Shown piece after piece: positions 54,439 through 63,941 of a stretch of DNA of 64,000 nucleotides. The position numbers and the translations under genes were made by a program. Source of the DNA: UBA4582 sp047630175. GTDB taxonomy: Bacteria; Pseudomonadota; Gammaproteobacteria; Pseudomonadales; Azotimanducaceae. A model generated the notes under the pieces. The model was not told the origin of the DNA, searched no databases, and worked only from the letters and a program-made list of their open reading frames with translations. Every line of letters starts with the position of its first letter. The first letter of the stretch is position 1. Location of the stretch: positions 1 to 64,000 of the forward strand of contig JBLHVI010000007.1 of NCBI GenBank assembly GCA_047630175.1, written 5' to 3'.

Positions 54439-54954
54439 TCAGGTTACATGAAACAAACGGCGGGCGTAACGCAAAAACAAAAATACCCAAGGCCATACCA
54501 AGGCGCTGACCACAGCGGGTAACAAATACCACATGGTCCATTGTGTCGACCCCGCGATGCTTTCGATCCAGAAGTTAACCAACTGGTTCAAGCCAATAAT
54601 GGCGAATACAATCATGCTTTGCTGCCAGACAGCAAACATACGCAAGCGTTGATAGAGGCTGGTCGCAACATAGGCAACGAGCAGCAGGGATAATGCATGC
54701 TGCCCAAGCAGGCTACCAAGCAGCACATCTAGGCCTAAACCCAATACCCAGGCAGCACCAATACCCACCCGATAAGGCAGCGCGATGACCCAATAAATCA
54801 ACACAAGCGCTACCCAATGCGGCCGCAGGTAGCCGACCTCGTAAGGAATAAAGTCAGGCAGCGTGACAATACTCAAGATCATTGCCAACAAAAAACTCGT
54901 AATGATGACCCACGTCCCATGACTACGCATACTAAGGCTGCCCGCCCGCATCAA
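54439..54954 (-). CDS. mreD: Rod shape-determining protein MreD
   Basis: Polytopic inner-membrane protein of the elongasome. 171 residues from 54954, which overlaps mreC by 23 bases; ATG 54930, just after the mreC stop, gives the usual N-terminus (RSHGTWVIITSFLLAMIL). Five to six hydrophobic helices; RPHWVALVLIYWVIALPYRVGIGAAWVLGLGLDVLLGS is the family motif. Confidence 0.94.
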   Translation of the reverse strand: MMRAGSLSMRSHGTWVIITSFLLAMILSIVTLPDFIPYEVGYLRPHWVALVLIYWVIALPYRVGIGAAWVLGLGLDVLLGSLLGQHALSLLLVAYVATSLYQRLRMFAVWQQSMIVFAIIGLNQLVNFWIESIAGSTQWTMWYLLPAVVSALVWPWVFLFLRYARRLFHVT

Positions 54955-55753
54955 CGTTGCTATCTCGCGTCAGGCGCGCTTCCGTAAAGACGAGGAGCAC
55001 GTGCCGACTACGTGCCAGCGAGGCGCTAGGAAGGGCCGTCACCTTCGCAAAAGGCTTGCCAGGATCATGGACTACTTGGTCGACTACGCCAACCGGATAG
55101 CCAACCGGAAAACGATCACCCAACCCGGAACTAACCAGTAAATCACCCGCGCGTATATCTGCAGTGTCTGGCACATGGCTGAGTTCAAGACGGCGCGTAG
55201 CGCCCGTACCCCTGGCAATGAGGCGCAAATTACTACGTGTAACCTGCACAGGAACCGCGTGAGATTCATCGCTTACTAAAAGTACTCGGCTCGCCAATAA
55301 GCTGACTTCAATGACTTGCCCCATCAGACCATTGGCATCGAGCACCGGCTGACCAACAAACACGCCGGACTGACTGCCCTTGTCGATAACAACTTCTTGG
55401 CTCTCAGGATCAGGATCAATACCGATGAGTTCGGCAACCAACACGTTATCTTGAAGCTTGGCCGCCGAGCCGAGCAGATCGCGTAGGCGATTGTTCTCTG
55501 CCGCCAAGGCAGACATTTTTTCAGTCTTCGCTCGCAACAGCAACAATTGCTGCCGCAAATCAACAATCTCGATCCGCATATCTCCGCGAGAGGCTAGCGC
55601 TTCCTGTGCAACAGTGACACTACGGCTGGGGTAATCAGCGATCACAATGATCGGTGTAACAGCCAGTGTCAGGATCGATCGTGTCTCGCCCAACAAATCC
55701 GTAAGATGATCAGTGCCAAGCAAACCTAGAGACGCGACGCTGAGTAGCAGCAT
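54932..55753 (-). CDS. mreC: Rod shape-determining protein MreC
   Basis: Bitopic scaffold of the elongasome. 273 residues. N-terminal helix MLLLSVASLGLLG, coiled coil (RQQLLLLRAKTEKMSALAAENNRLRDLLG), then the beta-barrel region LVAELIGIDPDPESQEVVIDKGSQSGV and RLELSHVPDTADIRAGDLLVSSGLGDRFPVGYPVG. The cytosolic N-terminal tail is shorter than usual, so an upstream start such as a non-ATG codon near the mreC 5' gap may have been missed. Confidence 0.94.
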   Translation of the reverse strand: MLLLSVASLGLLGTDHLTDLLGETRSILTLAVTPIIVIADYPSRSVTVAQEALASRGDMRIEIVDLRQQLLLLRAKTEKMSALAAENNRLRDLLGSAAKLQDNVLVAELIGIDPDPESQEVVIDKGSQSGVFVGQPVLDANGLMGQVIEVSLLASRVLLVSDESHAVPVQVTRSNLRLIARGTGATRRLELSHVPDTADIRAGDLLVSSGLGDRFPVGYPVGVVDQVVHDPGKPFAKVTALPSASLARSRHVLLVFTEARLTRDSNVDAGGQP

Positions 55754-55958
55754 CTTGTAACCAATGTTTGTTTCTTCTCGGAATAAAGATTTTATAAGCC
55801 AGATCCCTTCTCAACCGAACTTAGCAGATAAACTCGGCATACCACATCAGCCATCCATTGAGCTCCGCATTAACAGCCGCGCTCACTCACCTAACTTTCA
55901 GGAATCTGCTAACCACAACCCTCGTGCAACCGCGCTCAGACATAACAAATACCTTTGC

Positions 55959-56999
55959 CTATTGAATCGACAGCAGATCACTGTCGCCTCGATCGTCCAT
56001 AATTTCTAGTGCCCGCCCGCCGCCTCTAGCGACACAGGTCAACGGGTCCTCTGCGACTATCACAGGCAGCCCCGTCTCGGTTGACAACAATTGATCAAGA
56101 CCACGCAACAGTGACCCGCCACCCGTCAACACCAAACCACACTCGGCGATATCTGACGCCAACTCGGGCGGTGTTTGCTCTAGCGCACCTTTCACAGCCT
56201 GCACGATGACCGACAAAGGCTCTTGCAGCGCTTCGAGTATTTCATTGCTATTCAACGTGAAACTGCGAGGCACACCTTCGGCAAGGTTTCGGCCACGGAC
56301 ATCAATTTCGCGAACTTCCTTGCCAGGATAAGCAGTCCCGATCTCTTGTTTGATCCGCTCCGCCGTGGCGTCGCCGATTAGACTTCCTTGGGTGCGGCGA
56401 ACATAGGCAGTGATCGCCTCGTCAAATCGGTCGCCACCGACGCGAACTGACTGCGCATAAACCACACCATTAAGAGAGATGACGGCAATTTCTGTGGTTC
56501 CCCCGCCGATGTCTACCACCATGGTGCCAACCGCCTCGTGAACCGGCAAGCCGGCGCCGATGGCAGCCGCCATAGGTTCTTCAATCAGCCTCACATCACG
56601 GGCTCCGGCACTGATAACTGATTCCCTGATGGCACGCCGTTCCACTTCCGTCGACTGGCAAGGCACACAGACAAGCACACGAGGGCTGGGTCGTATGAAA
56701 CTGTTTTCATGCACTTTTTTGATAAAATGCTGCAACATCTTCTCGGTCACCTGAAAGTCAGCAATAACGCCGTCTTTCATAGGTCGAATAGCCGTGATGT
56801 TACCCGGCGTTCTGCCCAACATACGCTTGGCGTCGATACCGACAGCGGCAACGCTTTTTTGATTGTTGTTATTGCGGATCGCAACAACAGAAGGCTCGTT
56901 CAGCACTATGCCCTTTTCACGGACGTAAATCAGTGTATTTGCCGTGCCCAGGTCGATCGACAGATCGTTGGAAAACAGGCCCCTCAATTTTTTAAACAT
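55959..56999 (-). CDS. mreB: Rod shape-determining actin-like protein MreB
   Basis: Actin homologue that orients lateral wall synthesis. 346 residues. N-terminal amphipathic FKKLRGLFSNDLSIDLGTANTLIYV, phosphate loops and MVVDIGGGTTEIAVISLNGVVYA, GLVLTGGGSLLRGLDQLL. It is 205 bases upstream of mreC, an unusually wide gap. Confidence 0.98.
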   Translation of the reverse strand: MFKKLRGLFSNDLSIDLGTANTLIYVREKGIVLNEPSVVAIRNNNNQKSVAAVGIDAKRMLGRTPGNITAIRPMKDGVIADFQVTEKMLQHFIKKVHENSFIRPSPRVLVCVPCQSTEVERRAIRESVISAGARDVRLIEEPMAAAIGAGLPVHEAVGTMVVDIGGGTTEIAVISLNGVVYAQSVRVGGDRFDEAITAYVRRTQGSLIGDATAERIKQEIGTAYPGKEVREIDVRGRNLAEGVPRSFTLNSNEILEALQEPLSVIVQAVKGALEQTPPELASDIAECGLVLTGGGSLLRGLDQLLSTETGLPVIVAEDPLTCVARGGGRALEIMDDRGDSDLLSIQ

Positions 57000-57404
57000 G
57001 AGTGCAACGCACCTCGGAATAGGTAATCGAACGGCAAGCCCGAGAATGGTGATGGCACTCTAGCGGGCACCTTATGAATTAGGTGTAAAAACCGACGTAA
57101 CTGTATCATTTATTAAAGAAATCGTACAAGAAAACCCGCTGGCTTCTTATAAATCTCTTGATACTGCTACCTTGATGCCCGTTTTGGGGGCGAATTCCCT
57201 GATTACAACGAGTATGGCGCCTATTTTTCGTGAAACTAGCGAATAGTTTGCAGTTGAACTGAATCCTTATTAGCATTCGTCGCCCGAGTCTTACCTAGTT
57301 CATTCCTGATTAGAACGCTTGATTTGGAAAACTCACCTAGAACCCGTGACGAGACAACTCAATCAGAAGACCTGATCAGACGACCTAACTAGCAGGAACG
57401 AGTA
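57000..57404. other. Divergent region between mreB and gatC
   Basis: 405 bases without a credible gene. It should carry promoters for both operons. The best candidate is the minus-strand mreB promoter at 57100-57129. No clear promoter was found for gatC; its ribosome site is AGGAACG, eight bases before ATG 57405. Confidence 0.5.
57100..57129 (-). promoter_or_regulatory. Candidate mreB promoter
   Basis: Minus strand TTGTAC (57124-57129), 18-base spacer, TACAGT (57100-57105) with an upstream TGA that makes an extended -10. Leader of about 95 bases to the mreB ATG. Confidence 0.4.
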
Positions 57405-57749
57405 ATGACTCAACATGAAGGGCCACGTACAACTGGCCCATCCGCGAATAATCAAGCAACACGCCATGTCGATGAGGCGATTGTATTGACCGTTGCTGAG
57501 CTTTCACAGCTTCACATAGATACGGGTGACATTCATCGCTGTGTACAGGAAATGACGCAAGTACTGGCCCTTGTCGAGCAAATGCGCGACGTCGACACCA
57601 CGGACGTTGAACCCATGTCGCATCCCTTCGACACGCGACAAACACTGCGCGCCGACGAAGTCACTGAAGCTGATCAGCGCGCCAGCTTTCAGGCGATCGC
57701 ACCCGAAACCTCAGCTGGATTTTATCTGGTTCCCAGAGTGGTCGAGTAA
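57405..57749 (+). CDS. gatC: Asp-tRNA(Asn)/Glu-tRNA(Gln) amidotransferase subunit C
   Basis: Small scaffold subunit of GatCAB. 114 residues, about 20 longer than typical because of an N-terminal extension before VLTVAELSQLHIDTGD. The C-terminal DVDTTDVEPMSHPFDTRQTLRADEV and the last third match GatC well. An internal TTG start at 57486 (TTG ACC GTT GCT) would give the short form but has no obvious ribosome site. Confidence 0.94.
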   Translation: MTQHEGPRTTGPSANNQATRHVDEAIVLTVAELSQLHIDTGDIHRCVQEMTQVLALVEQMRDVDTTDVEPMSHPFDTRQTLRADEVTEADQRASFQAIAPETSAGFYLVPRVVE

Positions 57750-57756
57750 CCCGTAA

Positions 57757-59211
57757 ATGACTGAATTACATACCAAACCAATCTCCGAAATGTTGCAGGA
57801 CCTTGATAACAAGGTCTATTCCAGTGTCGAGTTAACCAACCATTACCTTGATCGCATTGCTCAATTTGATCCCGCACTGAACAGCTACATCACCGTGCTG
57901 GGAGAATCAGCGTTGGCTCGTGCGGCGCTCATGGACAAAGCCCGACAGCAAGGCACGCATGGACCGCTGGCGGGTATTCCCATCGCACACAAAGATATCA
58001 TTTGTAGCGGTCGCACCTCGGCGGGTTCAAAAATGCTCGACAATTTTATCGCGCCGTATGATGCGACACTGGTTGAGCAATTGGAAAAAGCTGGCGCTGT
58101 CATTCTGGGCAAAACCAATATGGATGAGTTCGCCATGGGCTCATCGAACGAAAACAGCTACTACGGCGCTGTCCACAACCCTTGGGACAACGATCGCGTT
58201 CCGGGCGGTTCTTCTGGCGGCTCTGCAGCAGCCGTCGCGGCAGGTCTTTGCGCCGCGGCAACAGGGACAGACACCGGCGGTTCTATTCGCCAACCCGCAT
58301 CCTTCTGCGGCATCACCGGATTAAAACCCACCTACGGCCGTGTCTCTCGCTGGGGGGTTATTGCCTATGCTTCCAGCCTGGATCAAGCCGGGCCCATGGC
58401 CCAAACTGCAGAAGATGCAGCGTTAATGTTACAGTCTATGGCTGGCCATGACCCACGGGACTCGACGTCAAGTGATTTATTGGTCCCCAACTATCTGGCC
58501 AAACTCACACAATCCGTCAAAGGTCATCGCATCGGTTTATGTCAGGAATATATGGAAGAGGGTCTCGATGAAGCCACCAGAGCCGCAGTACTCAGCGCCG
58601 CCAGTACACTAGAGTCTCTTGGTGCGGTTATATCTGACGTTAGCCTGCCAACAACTACGCAGGCGATTCCGGCCTACTACATTATCGCGCCAGCAGAATG
58701 CTCGGCCAATCTGTCACGCTATGATGGCGTACGTTTCGGCCATCGCTGCGACAAACCTCAATCCATTGAAGATCTATACAAACGCAGTCGCTCTGAGGGC
58801 CTTGGTCGAGAAGTGAAGAGTCGGATTATGGTCGGCGCCTTTGCTCTCTCTGCAGGCTACTACGACGCCTATTATCGCAAAGCCCAGCAAATTCGCCGCC
58901 TGATCAGTCAGGACTTTGCCCGCGCTTTCGAGCAAGTCGACTATATTCTTGGCCCCACGACCCCATCTCCTGCCTTTGCGATCGGAGAAAAAGTCGACGA
59001 TCAGGTCGCTATGTACTTGCAGGATATCTATACCATTGCGGTCAACCTTGCCGGTCTGCCTGCGATCTCACTGCCCGCTGGATTCAGCCAAGGATTGCCC
59101 GTTGGCATGCAGTTGATTGGCCGACATATGGATGAGTCCGGCTTGCTAAACCTCGGCCATCAGTTTCAGCAGACCACTGACTGGCATCGCCAGCGGCCTC
59201 AACTCGTCTGA
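57757..59211 (+). CDS. gatA: Amidotransferase subunit GatA (glutaminase)
   Basis: Releases ammonia from glutamine for transamidation of mischarged tRNAs. 484 residues. The amidase triad is visible: K79 (AHKDIICSG), cis-Ser S152 in PGGSSGGSAAAV and nucleophile S176 in TDTGGSIRQPASFCG. Seven bases after gatC. Confidence 0.98.
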   Translation: MTELHTKPISEMLQDLDNKVYSSVELTNHYLDRIAQFDPALNSYITVLGESALARAALMDKARQQGTHGPLAGIPIAHKDIICSGRTSAGSKMLDNFIAPYDATLVEQLEKAGAVILGKTNMDEFAMGSSNENSYYGAVHNPWDNDRVPGGSSGGSAAAVAAGLCAAATGTDTGGSIRQPASFCGITGLKPTYGRVSRWGVIAYASSLDQAGPMAQTAEDAALMLQSMAGHDPRDSTSSDLLVPNYLAKLTQSVKGHRIGLCQEYMEEGLDEATRAAVLSAASTLESLGAVISDVSLPTTTQAIPAYYIIAPAECSANLSRYDGVRFGHRCDKPQSIEDLYKRSRSEGLGREVKSRIMVGAFALSAGYYDAYYRKAQQIRRLISQDFARAFEQVDYILGPTTPSPAFAIGEKVDDQVAMYLQDIYTIAVNLAGLPAISLPAGFSQGLPVGMQLIGRHMDESGLLNLGHQFQQTTDWHRQRPQLV

Positions 59212-59228
59212 CACTCAGGATCACGATC

Positions 59229-60683
59229 ATGCAAGATTGGGAAGTCGTTATCGGTCTGGAGATTCATACTCAACTCAAGACCAAATCAAAAATATTCTCC
59301 GGTGCTAGCACGGCATTTGGTGCTGCACCGAACACTCAGGCCTGCGCTGTAGACCTAGGGTTTCCTGGCGTCCTGCCGGTCGTCAACACACATGTCTACG
59401 ACTTAGCAGTGACGTTTGGTTTGGGTATCGGTGCTGACATCAATCGCGTATCAGTCTTTGATCGGAAGAACTACTTCTATCCCGACTCCCCGAAGGGATA
59501 CCAGATTACGCAACTTGACGCCCCCATCGTCGTCGGTGGCAGTGTCGATATCGAGCTCGCAGACGGTCATCGAAAAACAATAAACATCACCCGCGCGCAC
59601 CTTGAAGAAGATGCGGGTAAATCTGTGCACGAGGACTTTCATGGCCAAACAGGCATTGACCTCAATCGCGCCGGCACGCCTTTACTAGAAATTGTCTCGG
59701 AACCTGAGATGCACTCGGCCGCTGAAGCAGTCGCTTATGCGCGCCTTATTCATCAGCTAGTGACTTATCTTGGCGTGTCCGATGGCGATATGTCTCAGGG
59801 TTCTCTGCGCTGCGACGCCAATGTCTCCGTGCGCAAGCAGGGTGACACGGTTCTCGGCACCCGTACAGAAACTAAGAACGTCAACTCCTTTAAATTTTTG
59901 GAACGCGCTATCAACTACGAAGTTGAACGCCAGATCGGAGTACTGGAAAGTGGCGGACGCATTCATCAGGAAACCCGCCTATATGACGCCGACCGAGACG
60001 AGACGCGTCCGATGCGGAGCAAGGAAACCGCCACAGACTACCGCTACTTTCCCGAGCCTGACTTACTGCCGATTCACCTAACAGAGGACTATATTGAAGC
60101 CATCCGGAAGTCGATGCCGGAACTACCCGAAGCGAAGGTACAACGCTTCATCAAAGACTACGCACTTGAAGAGATCGATGCCCGGGTATTAGCCGCGAGT
60201 GTCGCACTGGCTGATTACTTTGAAACCGTGATACGCATTAGCGGCGATGCACGTCTCGCCGCTAACTGGGTCAGGGTAGAGTTATTGGGCACGCTCAACC
60301 GAGAGTCTTTAACAGCCAGCAAGGAGACACTATCATCCACGGCGTTAACAGCCGAAGCACTGGGTACACTGATACTGCGTATTAACGAAGGATTGATTTC
60401 CGGAAAAATTGCGAAAACAGTATTTGAGGCACTCTGGACTGGCGAGGCGACAGACCCAGATACCTATATTGCCAGCCAGGGCCTGACTCAAGTATCAGAC
60501 AGTCTTGCGCTGATGCCGGTTATTGATGACATCATCGCCAACAACCCACAACAGGCCGAGCAATTTCGCGCTGGTAAAACAAAGCTAATGGGCTTCTTTG
60601 TTGGACAGGTCATGAAGGAAACCGGAGGCAAAGCAAATCCGCAACAGGTTAGCGAACTCATCCAACAACGTCTGAACGATTAG
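59229..60683 (+). CDS. gatB: Amidotransferase subunit GatB (tRNA kinase/amidation)
   Basis: Phosphorylates and amidates Glu-tRNA(Gln) or Asp-tRNA(Asn). 484 residues. VIGLEIHTQLKTKSKIFSGAS, GFPGVLPVVN, FDRKNYFYPDSPKGYQITQ and RCDANVSVRK are GatB cradle signatures, ending in the YqeY tail domain (GGKANPQQVSELIQQRL). Its presence suggests that Gln-tRNA or Asn-tRNA is partly made indirectly. Confidence 0.98.
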   Translation: MQDWEVVIGLEIHTQLKTKSKIFSGASTAFGAAPNTQACAVDLGFPGVLPVVNTHVYDLAVTFGLGIGADINRVSVFDRKNYFYPDSPKGYQITQLDAPIVVGGSVDIELADGHRKTINITRAHLEEDAGKSVHEDFHGQTGIDLNRAGTPLLEIVSEPEMHSAAEAVAYARLIHQLVTYLGVSDGDMSQGSLRCDANVSVRKQGDTVLGTRTETKNVNSFKFLERAINYEVERQIGVLESGGRIHQETRLYDADRDETRPMRSKETATDYRYFPEPDLLPIHLTEDYIEAIRKSMPELPEAKVQRFIKDYALEEIDARVLAASVALADYFETVIRISGDARLAANWVRVELLGTLNRESLTASKETLSSTALTAEALGTLILRINEGLISGKIAKTVFEALWTGEATDPDTYIASQGLTQVSDSLALMPVIDDIIANNPQQAEQFRAGKTKLMGFFVGQVMKETGGKANPQQVSELIQQRLND

Positions 60684-60791
60684 TGTCGAGCAATACGGGC
60701 GGTTAGCACCAAAGCTAACACCCTCCGTGATTGACGGCACTTATTTCGGCGCCCTCCGCATCCCAACGTATTGCCCGCCAGCTTGCACGCG

Positions 60792-61529
60792 TTATAACGC
60801 CGTCAGTATCCGCTCAATTCTTGCCGCGTTAGCACCAATATCACTAATTCCGACTCGAGACACCGAGCGAATATCGATAGCGCTACCCATTTCTGTCGGC
60901 TTAACCCGCACCACGATATCGTCTTTGAAGCCAAACCAGAAGCTCGTAAAAACTGCCTCGACACGACCGTCATCAACATTTTCATTAACCACTTCCATGC
61001 CTTGCGCTGTTAACACTGCAGCAACACGCGCCACGGCTTCGGAAGGCGCAAGGCTAGCGGCACGTGTCTTAATCTGCGGATAAGCTTGCAGCTGCATGCT
61101 CGCCAACGCAGCTGCCGACTCGAGACCTGCACCATATTCTAAAGAATTAGGCGCATCGGCTCGCAACCCGACTACCACGTCAAATGTGGGTGGATTCTGG
61201 GTATCGGTACTAATATCGTGAATGGCAGGTACTGAACGTGCTTTTATCATCGTCGGCCCCATAGCCAGCAGTGGCACAAGGCTAATCACTATCGCTATAA
61301 GCAACACGTTTCGATCCGGTTGCATACCACCACGCTGAGCGATAACAGCCATAATGACCCCCCCCACCAGCACAAGAACCGCAATCGCCAAAGCCAGCAA
61401 CAAAGACGCAAAAGATGGCATAAGCGGGGCAACGCCATACTTGTAACCAAGCGGGCTTGCGAACAACAACACGACGGCAAGGATGCTGGATACCAGCGCC
61501 AATTTACTCCACCAACTCGTTTCTTCCAC
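60792..61529 (-). CDS. DUF1499 membrane protein
   Basis: 245 residues. Three predicted transmembrane helices in the first 110 residues (LALVSSILAVVLLFASPLGY; LLLALAIAVLVLVGGVIMAVI; VLLIAIVISLVPLLAMGPT), then a soluble DUF1499 domain: RSVPAIHDISTDTQNPPTF and AEAVFTSFWFGFKDDIVVRVKP-like segment with GSAIDIRSVSRVGISDIGANAARI. The family function is unknown. A run of eight G residues encodes part of helix 2. Stands alone between gatB and the M15 gene. Confidence 0.88.
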   Translation of the reverse strand: MEETSWWSKLALVSSILAVVLLFASPLGYKYGVAPLMPSFASLLLALAIAVLVLVGGVIMAVIAQRGGMQPDRNVLLIAIVISLVPLLAMGPTMIKARSVPAIHDISTDTQNPPTFDVVVGLRADAPNSLEYGAGLESAAALASMQLQAYPQIKTRAASLAPSEAVARVAAVLTAQGMEVVNENVDDGRVEAVFTSFWFGFKDDIVVRVKPTEMGSAIDIRSVSRVGISDIGANAARIERILTAL

Positions 61530-61824
61530 GTTTACCTTCTCCCTTGCTGTTTAATACAAATTGTTTTGTCTAATTGGTATTATCTGACTGATATCATTGA
61601 CTATTAACTCTGACTGTTTTGGCCAGCCGCTCTATCTGACTTGCTTAGCAAGAGAAGCCAAAAAACAAAAACATCTAGCAGATAAATAAAACAACCAGAC
61701 AATAGGCCCGTCTGTTGGATTCTAAATACGGCAGTGCTCCACTACGTTGCAGCCTGTCTGTGTCCAAGAACCGCCTCTTGGTCATCTTCGCCCAAAAGTT
61801 CAGGTGTCGCAAACCTAACGCACC
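61530..61824. other. Intergenic region upstream of the DUF1499 gene
   Basis: 295 bases, AT-rich in the middle. Contains a 6-bp palindrome CTTGCT-T-AGCAAG near 61640 but no clear gene or terminator. Confidence 0.35.
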
Positions 61825-62799
61825 TTACACCACTTTAATGTGCCAAGGCTCGTAACGCACCCCGAGAAGATTCTCCTTTGGATAGCGCATACCGATGTAG
61901 CCCAGATCAAGCAAACGTTTGAACTCAGCTGTCTGCGCAAATTCCTCGGTGAAGTTCTTTAACCCGAAACCAACCTTACCCACGTCAAAGTCACCAATAC
62001 CGTGAAATGAATACCCAGGTGGCGCAAGACTACGCGACGCTCGCGACAAATTACCGGTGGCCTGAATTGTCTTGGCCATGAACAGATGGCTTTGCTTAAC
62101 AACGCTGCGAATACCCGACGTTAACTCGACGCTTGGTCCTAGATCTGCCCTCAATTTTTTGTAAAGTGTGTGAGCGTCGCCATTGAACAAAAAATGCCCG
62201 GTTCTGGATATTTTGCCGATCTCGCGCTGCGGAATCTCATGCGTCAAGTTGCTAATTACTTTATCGCCGAAGAAACCATAGCGACGCGCATCTGTTGTAA
62301 ACGTCTCTTCAAGAAAATCGCTCTCGGCCAATGAAAATTTTCCGACCTTCGAAAATTTTGACGCGTATGCCAGCATGTCGTCAACACTGATCACATTGAA
62401 ATTACCATGACCCACCAACTGCTGGACCCGACCCATACGTTTGAAAGTGGAAATAAGCAGTGGGTACTGTTTACTTTCAAGAAACACATCATCTGCATCT
62501 GCGGCTTCAAAGTTCAACATCTTTTGCCGGTAGCGGACGACGTTGTAGTCGGGCACTAATGCTGGCGACGGCATTTGTTGGCGCCCCAGTTTACGCGCCT
62601 GAAACGCCTCGATCATGGCCTGCGCATCAGGCGCCGGTGTCATCATCATGCGAATAGACTGAGACAACTCTACGGGACTCGTGTCTATATCTTCATAGAA
62701 CACACCGTCGAAGCCCTGCATACCGCGCCAGGCGAATTGTCCACCAACAGCCGTGAGAGCACCAACTGAGAAAACTTTGAGCATGCTCCTTCTATTCAC
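61825..62799 (-). CDS. Peptidase M15 (VanY-like) D-Ala-D-Ala carboxypeptidase family protein with Tat-type signal
   Basis: 324 residues. The N-terminus NRRSMLKVFSVGALTAVGG matches a twin-arginine signal (RRxxLK), suggesting Tat export. The C-terminal third is M15-like: SGIRSVVKQ, the zinc motif S264-F-H266-G-I-G269-D-F-D272, and EPWH at 317-320. The Asp sits one residue earlier than in the canonical SxHxxGxAxD, so ligand assignment is uncertain. The long middle region (100-220) has no domain I recognise. Probably a periplasmic murein peptide trimmer. Confidence 0.78.
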   Translation of the reverse strand: MNRRSMLKVFSVGALTAVGGQFAWRGMQGFDGVFYEDIDTSPVELSQSIRMMMTPAPDAQAMIEAFQARKLGRQQMPSPALVPDYNVVRYRQKMLNFEAADADDVFLESKQYPLLISTFKRMGRVQQLVGHGNFNVISVDDMLAYASKFSKVGKFSLAESDFLEETFTTDARRYGFFGDKVISNLTHEIPQREIGKISRTGHFLFNGDAHTLYKKLRADLGPSVELTSGIRSVVKQSHLFMAKTIQATGNLSRASRSLAPPGYSFHGIGDFDVGKVGFGLKNFTEEFAQTAEFKRLLDLGYIGMRYPKENLLGVRYEPWHIKVV

Positions 62800-62832
62800 T
62801 AACGCGCATCCTGTACCAACGAATTTTTGTTT

Positions 62833-63600
62833 TCATCGGCCGCCATCGACAACGATCGTTTGACCCGTGGTAAAGCTACCCGCTGCAGAGGCAAGAAATG
62901 CTGCTACTCCGCCGATCTCTTCCGGCTCGCCAATCCGACGCAGCGATGCATTGGCGGTAGAGCTCTTGAGCGTTTCAGGGTTTTCCCACAATGCTCGCGC
63001 AAAATCAGTTCGCACCAGGCCAGGAGCAATAGCGTTAGCACGAATATTATGAGGGCCATATTCGGTTGCGATATTGCGCACCAGCTGCATGTCGGCAGCC
63101 TTAGAAATACCATAAGTGCCCAATACTGGACTGCCGTGTAACCCACCCACTGACGACACCACGATAACAACGCCATCCTTACGCTCGACCATTTCTGGTA
63201 GTACCATCTGACAAATCCAGTGATTTGACTTCACATTTGAGGCAAGAATCTTATCGAAGGCGGCATCAGGGATATCTGCCATTGACCCATAAAAAGGATT
63301 CACTGCCGCATTGCAGACAAGGATATCTATCTTGCCCAATTCTGCCCGAGTTTGATCAACCAAATGCTGCAATTGCTCTTTGTCGCCAATATGGCAGGGG
63401 ATGGCAATGGCACCACCGGCACCGTCCTCAACCAATGCGTTAATCTCTGCAGCAACCGCCTCACACACATCAGCCTTGCGGCTTGAGACCACCACCTTGG
63501 CACCTTGCAACGCCATTTGCTCGGCAATAGACTTGCCAATGCCTTTCGTTGAACCGGTTACTATGGCGACCTTGCCGGTCAAATCAAAGATGTTCTTCAT
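62833..63600 (-). CDS. Short-chain dehydrogenase/reductase (classical SDR)
   Basis: 255 residues from ATG 63600 (MKNIFDLTGKVAIVTGSTKGIGKSIAEQM). Cofactor motif TGxxxGIG at about 16-22, NAAVNPFYGS for NAG, catalytic Ser in VVSSVGGLHGS and Tyr/Lys in GTYGISKAAD; the C-terminal LASAAGSFTTGQTIVVDGGR ends typically. Similar to DHRS4-like/fatty-acid SDRs of marine gammaproteobacteria; the substrate is unknown. Thirty-odd bases after it begins the M15 gene on the same strand. Confidence 0.92.
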   Translation of the reverse strand: MKNIFDLTGKVAIVTGSTKGIGKSIAEQMALQGAKVVVSSRKADVCEAVAAEINALVEDGAGGAIAIPCHIGDKEQLQHLVDQTRAELGKIDILVCNAAVNPFYGSMADIPDAAFDKILASNVKSNHWICQMVLPEMVERKDGVVIVVSSVGGLHGSPVLGTYGISKAADMQLVRNIATEYGPHNIRANAIAPGLVRTDFARALWENPETLKSSTANASLRRIGEPEEIGGVAAFLASAAGSFTTGQTIVVDGGR

Positions 63601-63632
63601 TCTGATATCCGTCCTGTTGTATGTCTTGCTAA

Positions 63633-63661
63633 AGTATACAGATTCGCGCCTGACTTGACAT
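63633..63661 (-). promoter_or_regulatory. Promoter of the SDR gene
   Basis: Minus strand ATGTCA (63656-63661), 17-base spacer, TATACT (63633-63638). Four and five matches to consensus; predicted start near 63626, leader of about 26 bases. Confidence 0.55.
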
Positions 63662-63752
63662 AAACTATGCCATGCAATGCGATACCAGCAAAGGCCCAAA
63701 CAAACATTTTGCTTTAGTAGCGCGCGAAATCAGACACCTATGGAGTTACATA

Positions 63753-63941
63753 ATGAAAGTAAAAATTTTTCGGCAAAGAGTTTCACAGGTTCACGAGAGC
63801 GAAGTTGAAATCAATCACTGGCTTGAAGAGAACCGCGAGACACTGCAGATATCGCATATCCAACAGTCCTCCTATATGACCGATAACTCTGAAAATGCAC
63901 AACCAAGCTTCCTTATTTCTGTCTGGTACAACGAACTTTAG
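63753..63941 (+). CDS. Small 62-residue protein, unknown function
   Basis: ATG 63753 follows a GGAG about nine bases upstream and starts KVKIFRQRVSQVHESEVEINHWL; an upstream in-frame start is unlikely. A beta-alpha-beta pattern: strand, helix (EVEINHWLEENRE), strand (ISHIQQSSYM), strand (FLISVWYNEL). This resembles the Cse60-like/DUF2758 pattern of small proteins (KVKIF... then a terminal strand), but that is only a weak impression. Divergent from the SDR gene. Confidence 0.6.
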   Translation: MKVKIFRQRVSQVHESEVEINHWLEENRETLQISHIQQSSYMTDNSENAQPSFLISVWYNEL

